Virus record (IMG/VR): IMGVR_UViG_3300037963_004562
Coordinates: 1-33,237 of that record
Direction: 5' to 3' (one strand)
Origin: a virus
DNA: 33,237 nt
Shown: piece after piece, positions 7,345 through 14,745 of the stretch
Position numbering within the stretch: the first letter of the stretch is position 1
How the letters are laid out: each line of letters begins with the position of its first letter
Notes under the pieces: generated by a model
The model's input: the letters and a program-made list of their open reading frames with translations, nothing else
Told to the model about the DNA's origin: nothing
The model's database searches: none
Made by a program: the position numbers and the translations under genes

Positions 7345-8710
7345 TTTCTTCACCCTCTCCGAATGCCTTAATGGATTCCTCGGTCATCGCCACGGTGTCT
7401 GGTTCCTCTTCTCGCGACGTCATAGAGTCGACCGCAGGAAGATTTGCATACTCTCGCACGAACTCCTCCAGCTTGTCGTCTGGTGTCAGGATCCCAGATC
7501 CAACTAGACCAGATAGGGCTCCAGTCAACTCAGCAAGCTCTGGCGTCTCGATGTCGTCATACCCAAGCGTTGGGAAGTCTTTTTCTTGAAACCCATTGAG
7601 GCGCATCAGTTTTGGGATTGCCTGGTTGTTAAATTCCGAGCTGATGGAGTCGAGGTACGTTCCGAGTGCCTGCGCAAAAAGCGATGTTTTATTATCGGCA
7701 AGAGCAAAGCTTCCCACCGATTCAGAGCCGAGCAAAATGAACTCGCCTAGCATCGACATCGCAATTCGCGACTCGTAGCGCTTGATGATTTCGTTGACGT
7801 CAATTGGTCGCCGGCCTCCGGCGCTGAGCAATTTGAGACGATATCCGCTTGGAGATCCGTCGGCCAGTTGCTCGCTGGGTACGACCAGCCCTTCGAATTC
7901 ATCTCTGCCGACTCTCTGCACCATCGTTTTCATTGCAGCGAGGACAGCCTTTTCGCTTGGGCTTGCACTGCTGCTTAGAATCTGAAGAGGAACTTCAAGG
8001 ACAGGTAAGCCCGCAAGATCCCTGCTGATGCCGATGCCCTCGTAGGTCTGTATCTTCTTCTTATAAAAATAAGATATGTATGCCCCCCGCAGAACGCTTC
8101 TGCCCTCGGGGTTGTTCTTGTGAGCGTCGGCTCGAAACAACAAAAACTTATCACGAGGAATATAGCGGGTGTCGTAGTTTGGTGGCGGCTGCTGGTAAAC
8201 TCCAAGGATTGAACCGTCCTCGCTATCTATATCCCACTCCTCGACGCTCTCTTGAGATCGAATCGGAAAGCCACGCCAGCCTATGCGGTTGTCTGTGAAT
8301 TTTGACTTGAAGCGCTTGTCCTCTTCAGTTGGTCCGCGTCTTATTTTATACGTGATTTCATTTACGGAAAAACCAAACGTTAAGAAGCTCAGAATTTCGC
8401 TGAGCGTATCTGACCAGGTGTGTTCCATATCTTCAAACAAACACTCCGAAACAAACTCCGCTGCTGCTTTTGCCTCTGGCGTGTCATCGGCCTCTCGAAC
8501 TTCCCAGCGGGTCTGACGTACTAGGGTCCTGATGGCGTAAAGGATGCCGGTGATGACCGGCTCGTTCATGCTCATCTCTTTGTACATTCGGGCGGCCTTG
8601 TCGCCCTTTAGGTCCGTAAGGAACTCTTCGTATATTCTGCCGCCGTACTGCTTGAGGCCACTGGCCCCCAAGATGTCCAAGGTCTCGTCTCTGTTTGATT
8701 CTTCTGCCAT
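7331..8710 (-). CDS. Portal protein (DUF935/Mu gp29-like)
   Basis: A 459-residue protein. It shows the DUF935 portal pattern: residues about 40-75 with MSMNEPVITGILYAIRTLV; about 195-240 with FLLFRADAHKNNPEGRSVLR followed by FYKKKIQTYEGIGISRDLAG; then a Gly/Ser-rich stem region around LLSAGGRRPIDV. Twelve copies would form the ring through which DNA enters and leaves the head. It is encoded between the Mu F-like minor head protein and the protease, which fits Mu-like head modules placed in a siphovirus. Confidence 0.85.
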   Translation of the reverse strand: MAEESNRDETLDILGASGLKQYGGRIYEEFLTDLKGDKAARMYKEMSMNEPVITGILYAIRTLVRQTRWEVREADDTPEAKAAAEFVSECLFEDMEHTWSDTLSEILSFLTFGFSVNEITYKIRRGPTEEDKRFKSKFTDNRIGWRGFPIRSQESVEEWDIDSEDGSILGVYQQPPPNYDTRYIPRDKFLLFRADAHKNNPEGRSVLRGAYISYFYKKKIQTYEGIGISRDLAGLPVLEVPLQILSSSASPSEKAVLAAMKTMVQRVGRDEFEGLVVPSEQLADGSPSGYRLKLLSAGGRRPIDVNEIIKRYESRIAMSMLGEFILLGSESVGSFALADNKTSLFAQALGTYLDSISSEFNNQAIPKLMRLNGFQEKDFPTLGYDDIETPELAELTGALSGLVGSGILTPDDKLEEFVREYANLPAVDSMTSREEEPDTVAMTEESIKAFGEGEENEDD

Positions 8711-8730
8711 CTCTTAAATTCCTTTTGTGA

Positions 8731-9651
8731 CTATAGCTCAGTCACTTTGCTCGGAGTAATGCCCATCCGTCGTTCATAAGCTCGAACTTGGGCTGGGGTT
8801 GGTGTGCCAATGCCGCATCGGCAGTTTGCAACGTGCTTGATAGGAGCGGTGGGGTCACCCGGAAACATCATTTTAGTTCCATCGGGTAGCTCAAACGGTT
8901 CATCGACTGGGGCAATCACGCCTCGCATCTCTTGGTGCCCCCTGCCGCCGTCGCTTCTCTCTGGCATCCACACCTTGTACTTTCGGCCAGTCGCCTTCAG
9001 GGCTTCAAAGTTTCCTCGGTTTTGTGCTTTGCCCATCTCAGTTCGTGCAATCAAAGAGGCTCTTGAAAAAACGTCCCTTGTAATCCTTGGGCCTCTCTCC
9101 AGCGGCTCAAGAATTCCTCTGCTTGGTTTTTGGTTCGGTGCCAAAACCTCAGCGCCATCAGCATAGAATGAAAACCGTATTCTTCTAGCAAGCTCGGCTT
9201 GCGTGATGCCTGGGTCTTCACTTAGCCACTGAGCCAAGAACTCTCTCATCTTGCTTTTGAACTCTTCATCCACATTGGCGAGAAGAGCGGTGGCTTCATT
9301 TTTCTTCTCATTGAAATATTGTTGAAAAAAGCTCGGAGCGACCGTGAACTTGGGATCTGTTTTTTTGCCAGCGTCTTCAATTTCCCTGATGCCTGAGATC
9401 GTTAAAAGCTGAGCCAACTGCTCGATGAACCTTTCGCGGTCGGCAGCGCCTTTTTGAACCAGGCCCTTCGTCCGCTTAATCTCTTCATCCACAAGGATCT
9501 TGTAGTACCTATCGAAGATAGCTTTGATTCTTGGAGCCAGTGCTTTGCTCCGCGCCTCCGCCTGCCGGGCCCCCGGGCCTCGACGTGTTCTTCCCACGGG
9601 TGCGAATCTACGTCGCGCTTTTGCTTTTCTTACTTCTCGCCTCATAGCCAT
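8731..9651 (-). CDS. Minor head protein, Mu F/SPP1 gp7-like
   Basis: A 306-residue protein. The C-terminal half (about 195-285) has the family signature: SLIARTEMGKAQNRGNFEA, then KVWMPERSDGGRGHQEMRG, an LPDGTKMMFPGD stretch and a closing HVANCRCG. That last motif is the usual H-x-NCRC end of the Mu F-like domain. The N-terminus is very Arg/Lys-rich and may bind DNA or RNA. Family members attach near the portal and help head assembly. ATG 9645 would give a 4-base overlap with the terminase stop and is an equally plausible start. Confidence 0.8.
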   Translation of the reverse strand: MAMRREVRKAKARRRFAPVGRTRRGPGARQAEARSKALAPRIKAIFDRYYKILVDEEIKRTKGLVQKGAADRERFIEQLAQLLTISGIREIEDAGKKTDPKFTVAPSFFQQYFNEKKNEATALLANVDEEFKSKMREFLAQWLSEDPGITQAELARRIRFSFYADGAEVLAPNQKPSRGILEPLERGPRITRDVFSRASLIARTEMGKAQNRGNFEALKATGRKYKVWMPERSDGGRGHQEMRGVIAPVDEPFELPDGTKMMFPGDPTAPIKHVANCRCGIGTPTPAQVRAYERRMGITPSKVTEL

Positions 9652-10976
9652 GCACTCGCGACAAACCCGTCATCCGGGTTGATTGAGATATCGAAGCTCG
9701 GCAGCGTGTCTAGCTCGGTGCATGCCCATACAAATGCGTCGAGCCGGTCCGGTGATTTTTTACTCAGCCCTGGGACGTAGTTTGTAAGTTGGTCTTCCAA
9801 CTCTGGCCAAATACCAACGAAATGTATGCGGCCTTGTTCCGTCCTGCTGGCGATGGGCTCGGCCCTGGCGTGCTTGCCCCGACTCGCGTGAACTAGCTTC
9901 ACAGCCGCGTTTCTGTCGAGCTGAGCGGTAATGCTGCGCCAAGTCTCGCCGCCTTGGTTTGACTCAAAGACAACGCAGTCGGCTTGGTGAAACCGATAAG
10001 CCTCTAAGGCTCGCCTACACACCGCATCGGGGGTGCCGCGCATGCTGATATCATCAAGAACAAACATATGCCCACCATCGCCCATACCTGCGACAATAAT
10101 ACCAGACTCGTCTGCCTCGTCTGAACTAGTCACGGCTGGGTCTACCGCCACGACAATACGTCGCAAGTTCGGTGCTTCCTTTACTCTATGCTTATCAATA
10201 TCGGTGCGCATAAAAAGCGCACCAGGCAGCTGACTCAAAAGCTCTCCATCAAGCTCCTGTCTTCCCAGCGTGCTGCCTTTGTATCTATCGTGAATAGCGC
10301 GAATAAAGTCTCTGCTTAGGTTTTGAGCGTTGTCCATCGTGGCGCCGCGGGTCACGTGGGTTCGGGGGTCCTCGGCTAATCGCTTTAGTCTTACCAGCGG
10401 CCTGGGTGTTGTAGTGACGACGCATCTAGGATTGTCTCCAAGCCTCAAACCAAACTGAAGCTGATCCCAGGTATCCCACCGCCTCCATGCCGCCAACTCG
10501 TCGGCCCAACATATATGGTGTTGAGGCCCTCGAAGCTGGTCGGGCTTGTCCGCAGAATACGTGGTCGCTATGCTGCCGTTTGACCAAGTGACGCGTCTCT
10601 TACTTGGCTCATACTCTGCCCGGTCGGCGCCACCGCACGCCAATATTCCAGACTCGCCTTCCACCATGACGTCCCTCGCGTCAGCGGCACTTCTCGCCAC
10701 GAGGGCAATCCTGATGCCGGGATTCGTCATCGCCATCGCGTGAACCCACTCGCTTCCGCATCTTGATTTGCCCCAGCCCCGTCCTGACATAATCAACCAG
10801 GTCTTCCAGTCTCCGTCTGGGGGCAGCTGCTCAGGCCTGGCTGTAAAGAGCCAGTCTTTCTCCAACGCCTCTAATTCGTCGGCGTCCAGTGACTCAAGAA
10901 ACGTCCTCCGACTTTTCTCGGGCAGCGAGATCAGCCAGTTTGTCCAAGAGCCTCTCGCGGGCATCTTCGATTTCAT
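9642..10976 (-). CDS. terL: Terminase large subunit
   Basis: A 444-residue packaging motor with both expected domains. ATPase: Walker A at 63-72 (SGRGWGKS core), Walker B HICWADE at 154-160, and coupling motif TTTP at 188-191. Nuclease: Asp279 in VVAVDPAV, Glu338 in VVFESN and Asp413 in SPDRLDAF, the three acidic metal ligands of the RNase H-like fold. It cuts concatemers and pumps DNA into the prohead. The start lies 83 bases inside the small terminase gene, preceded by a G-run (GGAGGGGGG). The family resembles Terminase_6 proteins. Confidence 0.93.
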   Translation of the reverse strand: MKSKMPARGSWTNWLISLPEKSRRTFLESLDADELEALEKDWLFTARPEQLPPDGDWKTWLIMSGRGWGKSRCGSEWVHAMAMTNPGIRIALVARSAADARDVMVEGESGILACGGADRAEYEPSKRRVTWSNGSIATTYSADKPDQLRGPQHHICWADELAAWRRWDTWDQLQFGLRLGDNPRCVVTTTPRPLVRLKRLAEDPRTHVTRGATMDNAQNLSRDFIRAIHDRYKGSTLGRQELDGELLSQLPGALFMRTDIDKHRVKEAPNLRRIVVAVDPAVTSSDEADESGIIVAGMGDGGHMFVLDDISMRGTPDAVCRRALEAYRFHQADCVVFESNQGGETWRSITAQLDRNAAVKLVHASRGKHARAEPIASRTEQGRIHFVGIWPELEDQLTNYVPGLSKKSPDRLDAFVWACTELDTLPSFDISINPDDGFVASAWL

Positions 10977-11373
10977 GTTTTATCGGTCCCCCCTCCGGGC
11001 CTGATATTTCTTGTTGTACCTTGAGCGTCATTCCCCTGCGTCGCTCCAGCTTCCAAGCTGCCGCTTGCCAAGTGCCTGACATGGCTGCCTTTTCAACCAT
11101 GGCTAGCCACCGGTTTGTAGCCTCGCCTTCTACCTCTTTTATGCGCTCCAAAAACTCCAAAAAACGCTTACTCGCCTCTAGTCTGGGATTGTCCTTTGCT
11201 CGGCTTTTCTCCTCGTAAAACCACGCTTCGCTGAAGCCAGCGCATCCGCATGCGTCTTTGATTGGGCAGCCGAGACGGATAGCCTTGAGAAACTTATCCT
11301 TTGCCTCGTCCGTCAAAACCTTCCGCTTGCGACCGGGCTTTTTTCTCGGCTTGGCTTTTGACCTTTTAACCAT
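10894..11373 (-). CDS. terS: Terminase small subunit (probable)
   Basis: A 159-residue protein directly upstream of, and overlapping, the large terminase gene. The N-terminus is very basic (KRSKAKPRKKPGRKRK), followed by a helix-turn-helix-like region (AIRLGCPIKDACGCAGFSEA). A long helical middle (residues about 65-125, with RFLEFLERIKEVEGEATNRW) suits oligomerisation. It should recognise phage DNA and start packaging. The ATG overlaps the methyltransferase stop by 8 bases. Confidence 0.8.
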   Translation of the reverse strand: MVKRSKAKPRKKPGRKRKVLTDEAKDKFLKAIRLGCPIKDACGCAGFSEAWFYEEKSRAKDNPRLEASKRFLEFLERIKEVEGEATNRWLAMVEKAAMSGTWQAAAWKLERRRGMTLKVQQEISGPEGGPIKHEIEDARERLLDKLADLAAREKSEDVS

Positions 11374-12559
11374 TCACCAGCTCTGCAGTCTGCCCCGTGA
11401 AGTCTTCCCATCGTTTGATTACCACGTCACAGTATGCCGGCGACAATTCCATCCCATAGCATTTGCGGCCAGTCTGCTCTGCGGCAATGAAAGACGTGCC
11501 GCTGCCCAAAAAGGTATCCAGAACAACAGATTGAGGCGCCGAGCTGTTTTTAATTAAATAAGCAAACAACTCAACCGGCTTCATTGTTGGGTGCTCGCCG
11601 TTTCTATCAGGCCGGTCAAACTCTAAAATGGTTGTTTGCTTCCTGTCCGAGTACCATCCGTGAGCTGCTCCGGCTTTCCAGCCATACAAGCAAGGCTCGT
11701 GCTGCCAGTGGTAATCCTGCCGACCCATGACCATTTTCTGCTTTTTCCAAATTAAGCACTGCCTGACTGTCTGCTCTTGGTCCCTTATTGCAGCCCTGAA
11801 GTTGTAGCCCTCCGAGTCGGCGTGCCAAACGTAAAAAGATGCGCCGGGGGCCATGCTTTCGAAAGCCAATGAAAACGAATCATTTAGAAAGTTTCGAAAG
11901 GCCTCGTCCTTCATAGAGTCGTTTGCGACCTTCATCGCGTCTTTTGTTTTGCCTGTGTAATCGACGTTGTATGGAGGATCCGTCAACCATAGGCCCGCCT
12001 TCTCCCCGTCCATCAGAGCCTCAACGTCCTCGGCACAAGTCGAGTCCCCGCACATCAACCTGTGATTTCCAAGTCTCCAAATCTGCCCCACTTGAGTGCT
12101 TGGCTCTTTAGGTAGCTCGGGAACTTCGTCCGGATCTGTGTTGCCCTCAGTAAGCCCTGTCACCTCATCAACTAAGGCAGAAAGCTCTGCCTCAGAAAAA
12201 CCGGCAGCCTCCACCAGTGCTTCATCTTCAATCTGCAAAGCACTAAGTTGTTTAGCCAAGGCTTCATCGTCCCACTCGGCAAGCTCGGCGGTCCTGTTGT
12301 CCGCGATTGCATATGCTGTAGCCTCTGCCCCAGCGAGCTCCGTTCGGACAATGTTGATTGCATCCCAGCCAAGGGCCCTTGCCGCGGTAAGGGTTCCGTT
12401 TCCAGCAATAACAACTCCCTTTTCGTCCACGACAATAGGTTTTTGCTGTCCAAATCTTTTTAGACTGGCCTTGATTGCATCAAGGTTTTTCCCGTCGTGA
12501 GCACGAACGTTTGCGGGATCGCACGCTAAGTCTGAGATATTAATTCTTTGGGTTTCCAT
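11366..12559 (-). CDS. ParB-like/adenine-type DNA methyltransferase fusion
   Basis: A 397-residue two-domain protein. Residues 1-130 are a ParB/Srx-like domain (DPANVRAH near 14-21; VIAGNGTLTAARALGW at 50-65). Residues 155-390 are a beta-class methyltransferase: catalytic DPPY at 194-197, a target-recognition stretch, HPTMKP at 323-328 and the S-adenosylmethionine motif DTFLGSGT at 348-355. DPPY suggests N6-adenine methylation. Phages use such enzymes to modify their own DNA against restriction or to mark packaging sites. Its start overlaps the preceding gene (TAATG). The target sequence is unknown. Confidence 0.85.
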   Translation of the reverse strand: METQRINISDLACDPANVRAHDGKNLDAIKASLKRFGQQKPIVVDEKGVVIAGNGTLTAARALGWDAINIVRTELAGAEATAYAIADNRTAELAEWDDEALAKQLSALQIEDEALVEAAGFSEAELSALVDEVTGLTEGNTDPDEVPELPKEPSTQVGQIWRLGNHRLMCGDSTCAEDVEALMDGEKAGLWLTDPPYNVDYTGKTKDAMKVANDSMKDEAFRNFLNDSFSLAFESMAPGASFYVWHADSEGYNFRAAIRDQEQTVRQCLIWKKQKMVMGRQDYHWQHEPCLYGWKAGAAHGWYSDRKQTTILEFDRPDRNGEHPTMKPVELFAYLIKNSSAPQSVVLDTFLGSGTSFIAAEQTGRKCYGMELSPAYCDVVIKRWEDFTGQTAELVNG

Positions 12560-12861
12560 TAAAGCACCTCAATGATTGGCTGTCGGGCTCGGTCTTTCCA
12601 TACCCACACCTCTCGGCTGCAGTTTTCCGGCGCCACAAAAGAGTTCAGCGCCTCCATCTCCACGCTTCCGGGGCGGCGGTTCGCCTTTACTTGAACCAGT
12701 CGCACGTTAGTCGGACCCACAGCGATAACGTCCCACTCGCCAAGGCTTGCTGCACTGCGGCAGCATTTGTACCCAGCTGCCTCCAGAACCTTCATAGTTC
12801 TGTGCTCCAGCCGAGTGCCTTTCGCCTTAGCGTTGATTCTTTTCTTCTTCGGCTCTGCCAT
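12559..12861 (-). CDS. Hjc-like PD-(D/E)XK nuclease
   Basis: A 100-residue protein from ATG 12861, chosen because it has GGGGG six bases upstream and begins the conserved part. A longer form from 12906 has no such site. Expected catalytic residues of archaeal Hjc-type Holliday-junction resolvases or RecB-like nucleases are present: Glu19 in GTRLEH, Asp44 in GEWDVIAV, and Gln57-x-Lys59 in LVQVKA. The N-terminus is basic. It may resolve replication or recombination junctions before packaging, consistent with its place just upstream of the terminase genes. Confidence 0.75.
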   Translation of the reverse strand: MAEPKKKRINAKAKGTRLEHRTMKVLEAAGYKCCRSAASLGEWDVIAVGPTNVRLVQVKANRRPGSVEMEALNSFVAPENCSREVWVWKDRARQPIIEVL

Positions 12862-12923
12862 CGTTCCCCCTGCTTCGCATTGTAAAGAAAATCGAAAAAA
12901 TAACAACCAACCCGAGACGGGGT

Positions 12924-13100
12924 TTAGTTATCGTGCCGTGTGTCTTCAGGCATCAAAGTCAGAATAAGTTGAAGGTAATCTTCATACAGGGCCTCGTTGA
13001 TAGGCTCGCCAGTGGGTTCTTTGCATTCGGGGCAAAAAATGGTCCCGCGCCAAACGCACTCGCATCGCTCGCAATTTCTCAGTGTTTTGTCCTTGATCAT
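12924..13100 (-). CDS. Small zinc-ribbon protein
   Basis: A 58-residue protein starting at ATG 13100. The start is chosen for GGGGGTAT just upstream, the same motif used by several other genes here; an in-frame GTG at 13145 lacks one. CERC and CPEC pairs near residues 9-12 and 24-27 form a four-cysteine zinc ribbon. The C-terminal half (EALYEDYLQLILTLM) is a helix. It is the first gene after repeat array A and leads into the packaging genes, so it could be a regulator, but no family is recognised. Confidence 0.6.
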   Translation of the reverse strand: MIKDKTLRNCERCECVWRGTIFCPECKEPTGEPINEALYEDYLQLILTLMPEDTRHDN

Positions 13101-13157
13101 GGCATACCCCCGCAAAACTTTATCAATCACAAGACCCAAAGTCACATGGGTTTAATA

Positions 13158-13181
13158 GGCCCCAAAAAGGGGTCTATTTTA
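13158..13181 (-). promoter_or_regulatory. Possible activator-dependent late promoter next to array A
   Basis: Minus-strand TAAAAT (13176-13181) is one base from the -10 consensus. At 17-base spacing the -35 position falls on the first TGGCC unit of array A instead of a TTGACA-like box, as expected if a protein bound to the array recruits polymerase. A GGCCCC-A5-GGGGTC hairpin (13158-13174) lies just downstream. On the plus strand this hairpin is followed by TATTTT and could equally be a plus-strand terminator. Confidence 0.3.
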
Positions 13182-13199
13182 TCCATGCAATTTTTTCAC

Positions 13200-13557
13200 T
13201 GGCCGTCCCTGGCCGTCCCTGGCCGCCGCTGGCCTCCCCTGGCCATCGCTGGCCACCTCTGGCCGCCCCTGGACCTTAAAAAATTTTTTTCAAATATCTG
13301 TCAGAAAACATCGTTCAAAGCCGTCTTACATCTGGCCATCTCTGGCCGCCCCTGGCCATCTCTGGCCTGCCCTGGCCATCCCTGGCCGCGCCTGGCCATA
13401 ATAATTTTATCCATGACGCGTTGAGCCAAGAAATCACTGGACTCGTCTGGCCATCCCTGGCCGCCGCTGGCCATCGCTGGCCGCCTCTGGCCGGACCTGG
13501 CCACCTCTGGCCTTCAAGATTCTGGCCGCGCCTGGCCTCCCCTGGCCATTCCTGGCA
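13200..13557. repeat. TGGCC array A: 24 cores at 10-bp spacing in blocks of seven
   Basis: Exact TGGCC cores start at 13200 and then every 10 bases to 13260 (seven). Further cores start at 13333 to 13393 (seven), 13448 to 13508 (seven), and 13523, 13533 and 13543. Degenerate TGGAC or TGGCA units lie in register at 13270, 13438 and 13553. Bases between cores vary (loosely RYCNC) while the core is invariant. AT-rich spacers (13275-13332 and 13398-13447) separate the blocks. The core is always on the same strand and the same helical face. This looks like a multi-site protein-binding array. Confidence 0.9.
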
Positions 13558-13962
13558 AAAATAAAATGTGACTGCCTGCGTCAAACGTACATTTTACCGA
13601 TAAAACTTTCGTCCCTTTTGTCCAAGAGCTGGGCCAAAAGTTTGGCCTTGAGTTTATCTGTTATCCATTTGATTTATATATGTTTATTAATTCATTTCTT
13701 TTACTTCTGTCATCTGTCCGGGGGATACCCCCTTACTTAGCTCGCCAAACCTCTCGGCTTTTTCCAGCATCGCGCAGACTGGGAGGGGGTAGTCACCGTG
13801 CACAAGGGTAAAAATGATTCAAAGCTTTGAAAGTTAAAAGAAACTTCTGTCCGAACTTCTGTCCCGGCTCCGGACAAAAGTGCCACAAGTTTTAGATATT
13901 TGGTTTAATTCTAGGCCGAAGGCATCGGCTCTAAGAAATTATACCATGATAAGCGTTTCAGC

Positions 13963-14745
13963 TCAATCTTCGAGGTCTCCGACGAGGCAAGAGCATCCGC
14001 CCCATTCGAGAAGATTTAGCTGGGGGTCTTTCGCCACCACTCTCTTTCTGAACTCAGTTAACGGCAGCGGCTTGACGGTTCCGCCAGTCCTGTCTCGAAG
14101 GATTGCCACGTCTGCTTCAAGGTATTCACGAAGTTCTTTTTCCTTCGCCTCGTGGTGAGCATACCTATCCGGCATCACTCTAAGCAGGTGCTCAAATTGA
14201 CCTTGACCGCTTCGAACGCAAAACCCTCCACAATTATTGTGCGCAAAGCCCAGCTCATAGAGCCGCGGTATTCGGATCCCCTCTTCCTTCAGCTTCTCTT
14301 TAATCTGGCCGTAACTTACAAACGGCGGCTCGCACAGCGGGCTTACGACGGTGTAGGGCTGCCACCAGTTTGCTGCACGGTCGTGCCTGTGTGATTCCAT
14401 CCCATCAATACCCAGATACATCACGCACTCGTCGGGCTTGTATCTTTCTTCAATCCATTTTCGAATAAACTCTCTTTTCAATATCTTAGAGCAGTTTCCA
14501 ACTCGCGAGTTTCCTAAGAAGCGAGTGTCGAAAAAGACCTGCCAGGGTGTTCGTCCTTCAGCGATTCTTAAAAACTCGCCCCCAATGCTCTCGGCCCCCT
14601 CCTCCAAAAACCTGTAAAGGTCCTCGTCCTCGATAAGGGTATCGGCGAATAAAAGAATCAAATCATCGGTGCCGTGACGCTCCGCGACAATCTTCCCAGT
14701 CATCCACGAGCCAAGCCCGCCGCTGAACATAACTATGTGTTTCAT
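13963..14745 (-). CDS. PP-loop ATPase, phage PAPS-reductase-like family
   Basis: A 260-residue protein with the PP-loop motif SGGLGS (8-13) and FADT (33-36), typical of the adenine nucleotide alpha-hydrolase superfamily that includes PAPS reductase and DndC. Cysteines at 85, 172, 176, 251 and 253 (NCS, NCGGFC, GCSC) could bind an iron-sulfur cluster or carry sulfur. Phages often carry these proteins without sulfate metabolism, so a role in nucleic-acid modification is more likely than sulfate reduction, but this is inference. The ATG overlaps the primase-helicase stop as ATGA. No dnd partner genes are seen. Confidence 0.7.
   Translation of the reverse strand: MKHIVMFSGGLGSWMTGKIVAERHGTDDLILLFADTLIEDEDLYRFLEEGAESIGGEFLRIAEGRTPWQVFFDTRFLGNSRVGNCSKILKREFIRKWIEERYKPDECVMYLGIDGMESHRHDRAANWWQPYTVVSPLCEPPFVSYGQIKEKLKEEGIRIPRLYELGFAHNNCGGFCVRSGQGQFEHLLRVMPDRYAHHEAKEKELREYLEADVAILRDRTGGTVKPLPLTEFRKRVVAKDPQLNLLEWGGCSCLVGDLED

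Larger units (their letters stand above)
13101..13962. other. Large non-coding regulatory region with repeats and palindromes
   Basis: No convincing gene is seen in 862 bases, by far the largest gap. It holds array A (13200-13557); the interrupted palindrome GGCCAAA-AG-TTTGGCC (13632-13647); an AT-rich stretch around 13660-13705; a G5-ATA-C5 hairpin (13720-13732); the 14-bp palindrome TTCAAAGCTTTGAA (13818-13831); and three ACTTCTGTC repeats (about 13702, 13843 and 13855). A 5-bp stem after the PP-loop gene (GCCGA/TCGGC near 13916-13930) has no T run. The combination suits a replication origin or a late control region. Confidence 0.6.

Noticed and set aside
12862-12906. Longer N-terminus for the Hjc-like nuclease
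   Set aside because: The extra 15 residues are hydrophobic and unlike the family, while ATG 12861 has GGGGG at good distance.
13101-13145. Longer zinc-ribbon protein starting at GTG 13145
   Set aside because: No ribosome-binding motif precedes it. ATG 13100 is preceded by GGGGGTAT, as in other genes here.
13200-13557. CRISPR array
   Set aside because: The conserved unit is only five bases at 10-base spacing, with no 25-40 base repeats or spacers and no cas operon. The Cas4-like nuclease is a common phage recombination gene.
13301-13584. Minus-strand frames through array A with GQGWPG-type repeats
   Set aside because: Same artefact of stop-poor repeats. The spacing changes between blocks would shift any frame, and the core is conserved at DNA level in all frames.
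13963-14745. True PAPS reductase in sulfate assimilation, or DndC of DNA phosphorothioation
   Set aside because: No other sulfur-assimilation or dnd genes are present. Only the PP-loop superfamily is supported.
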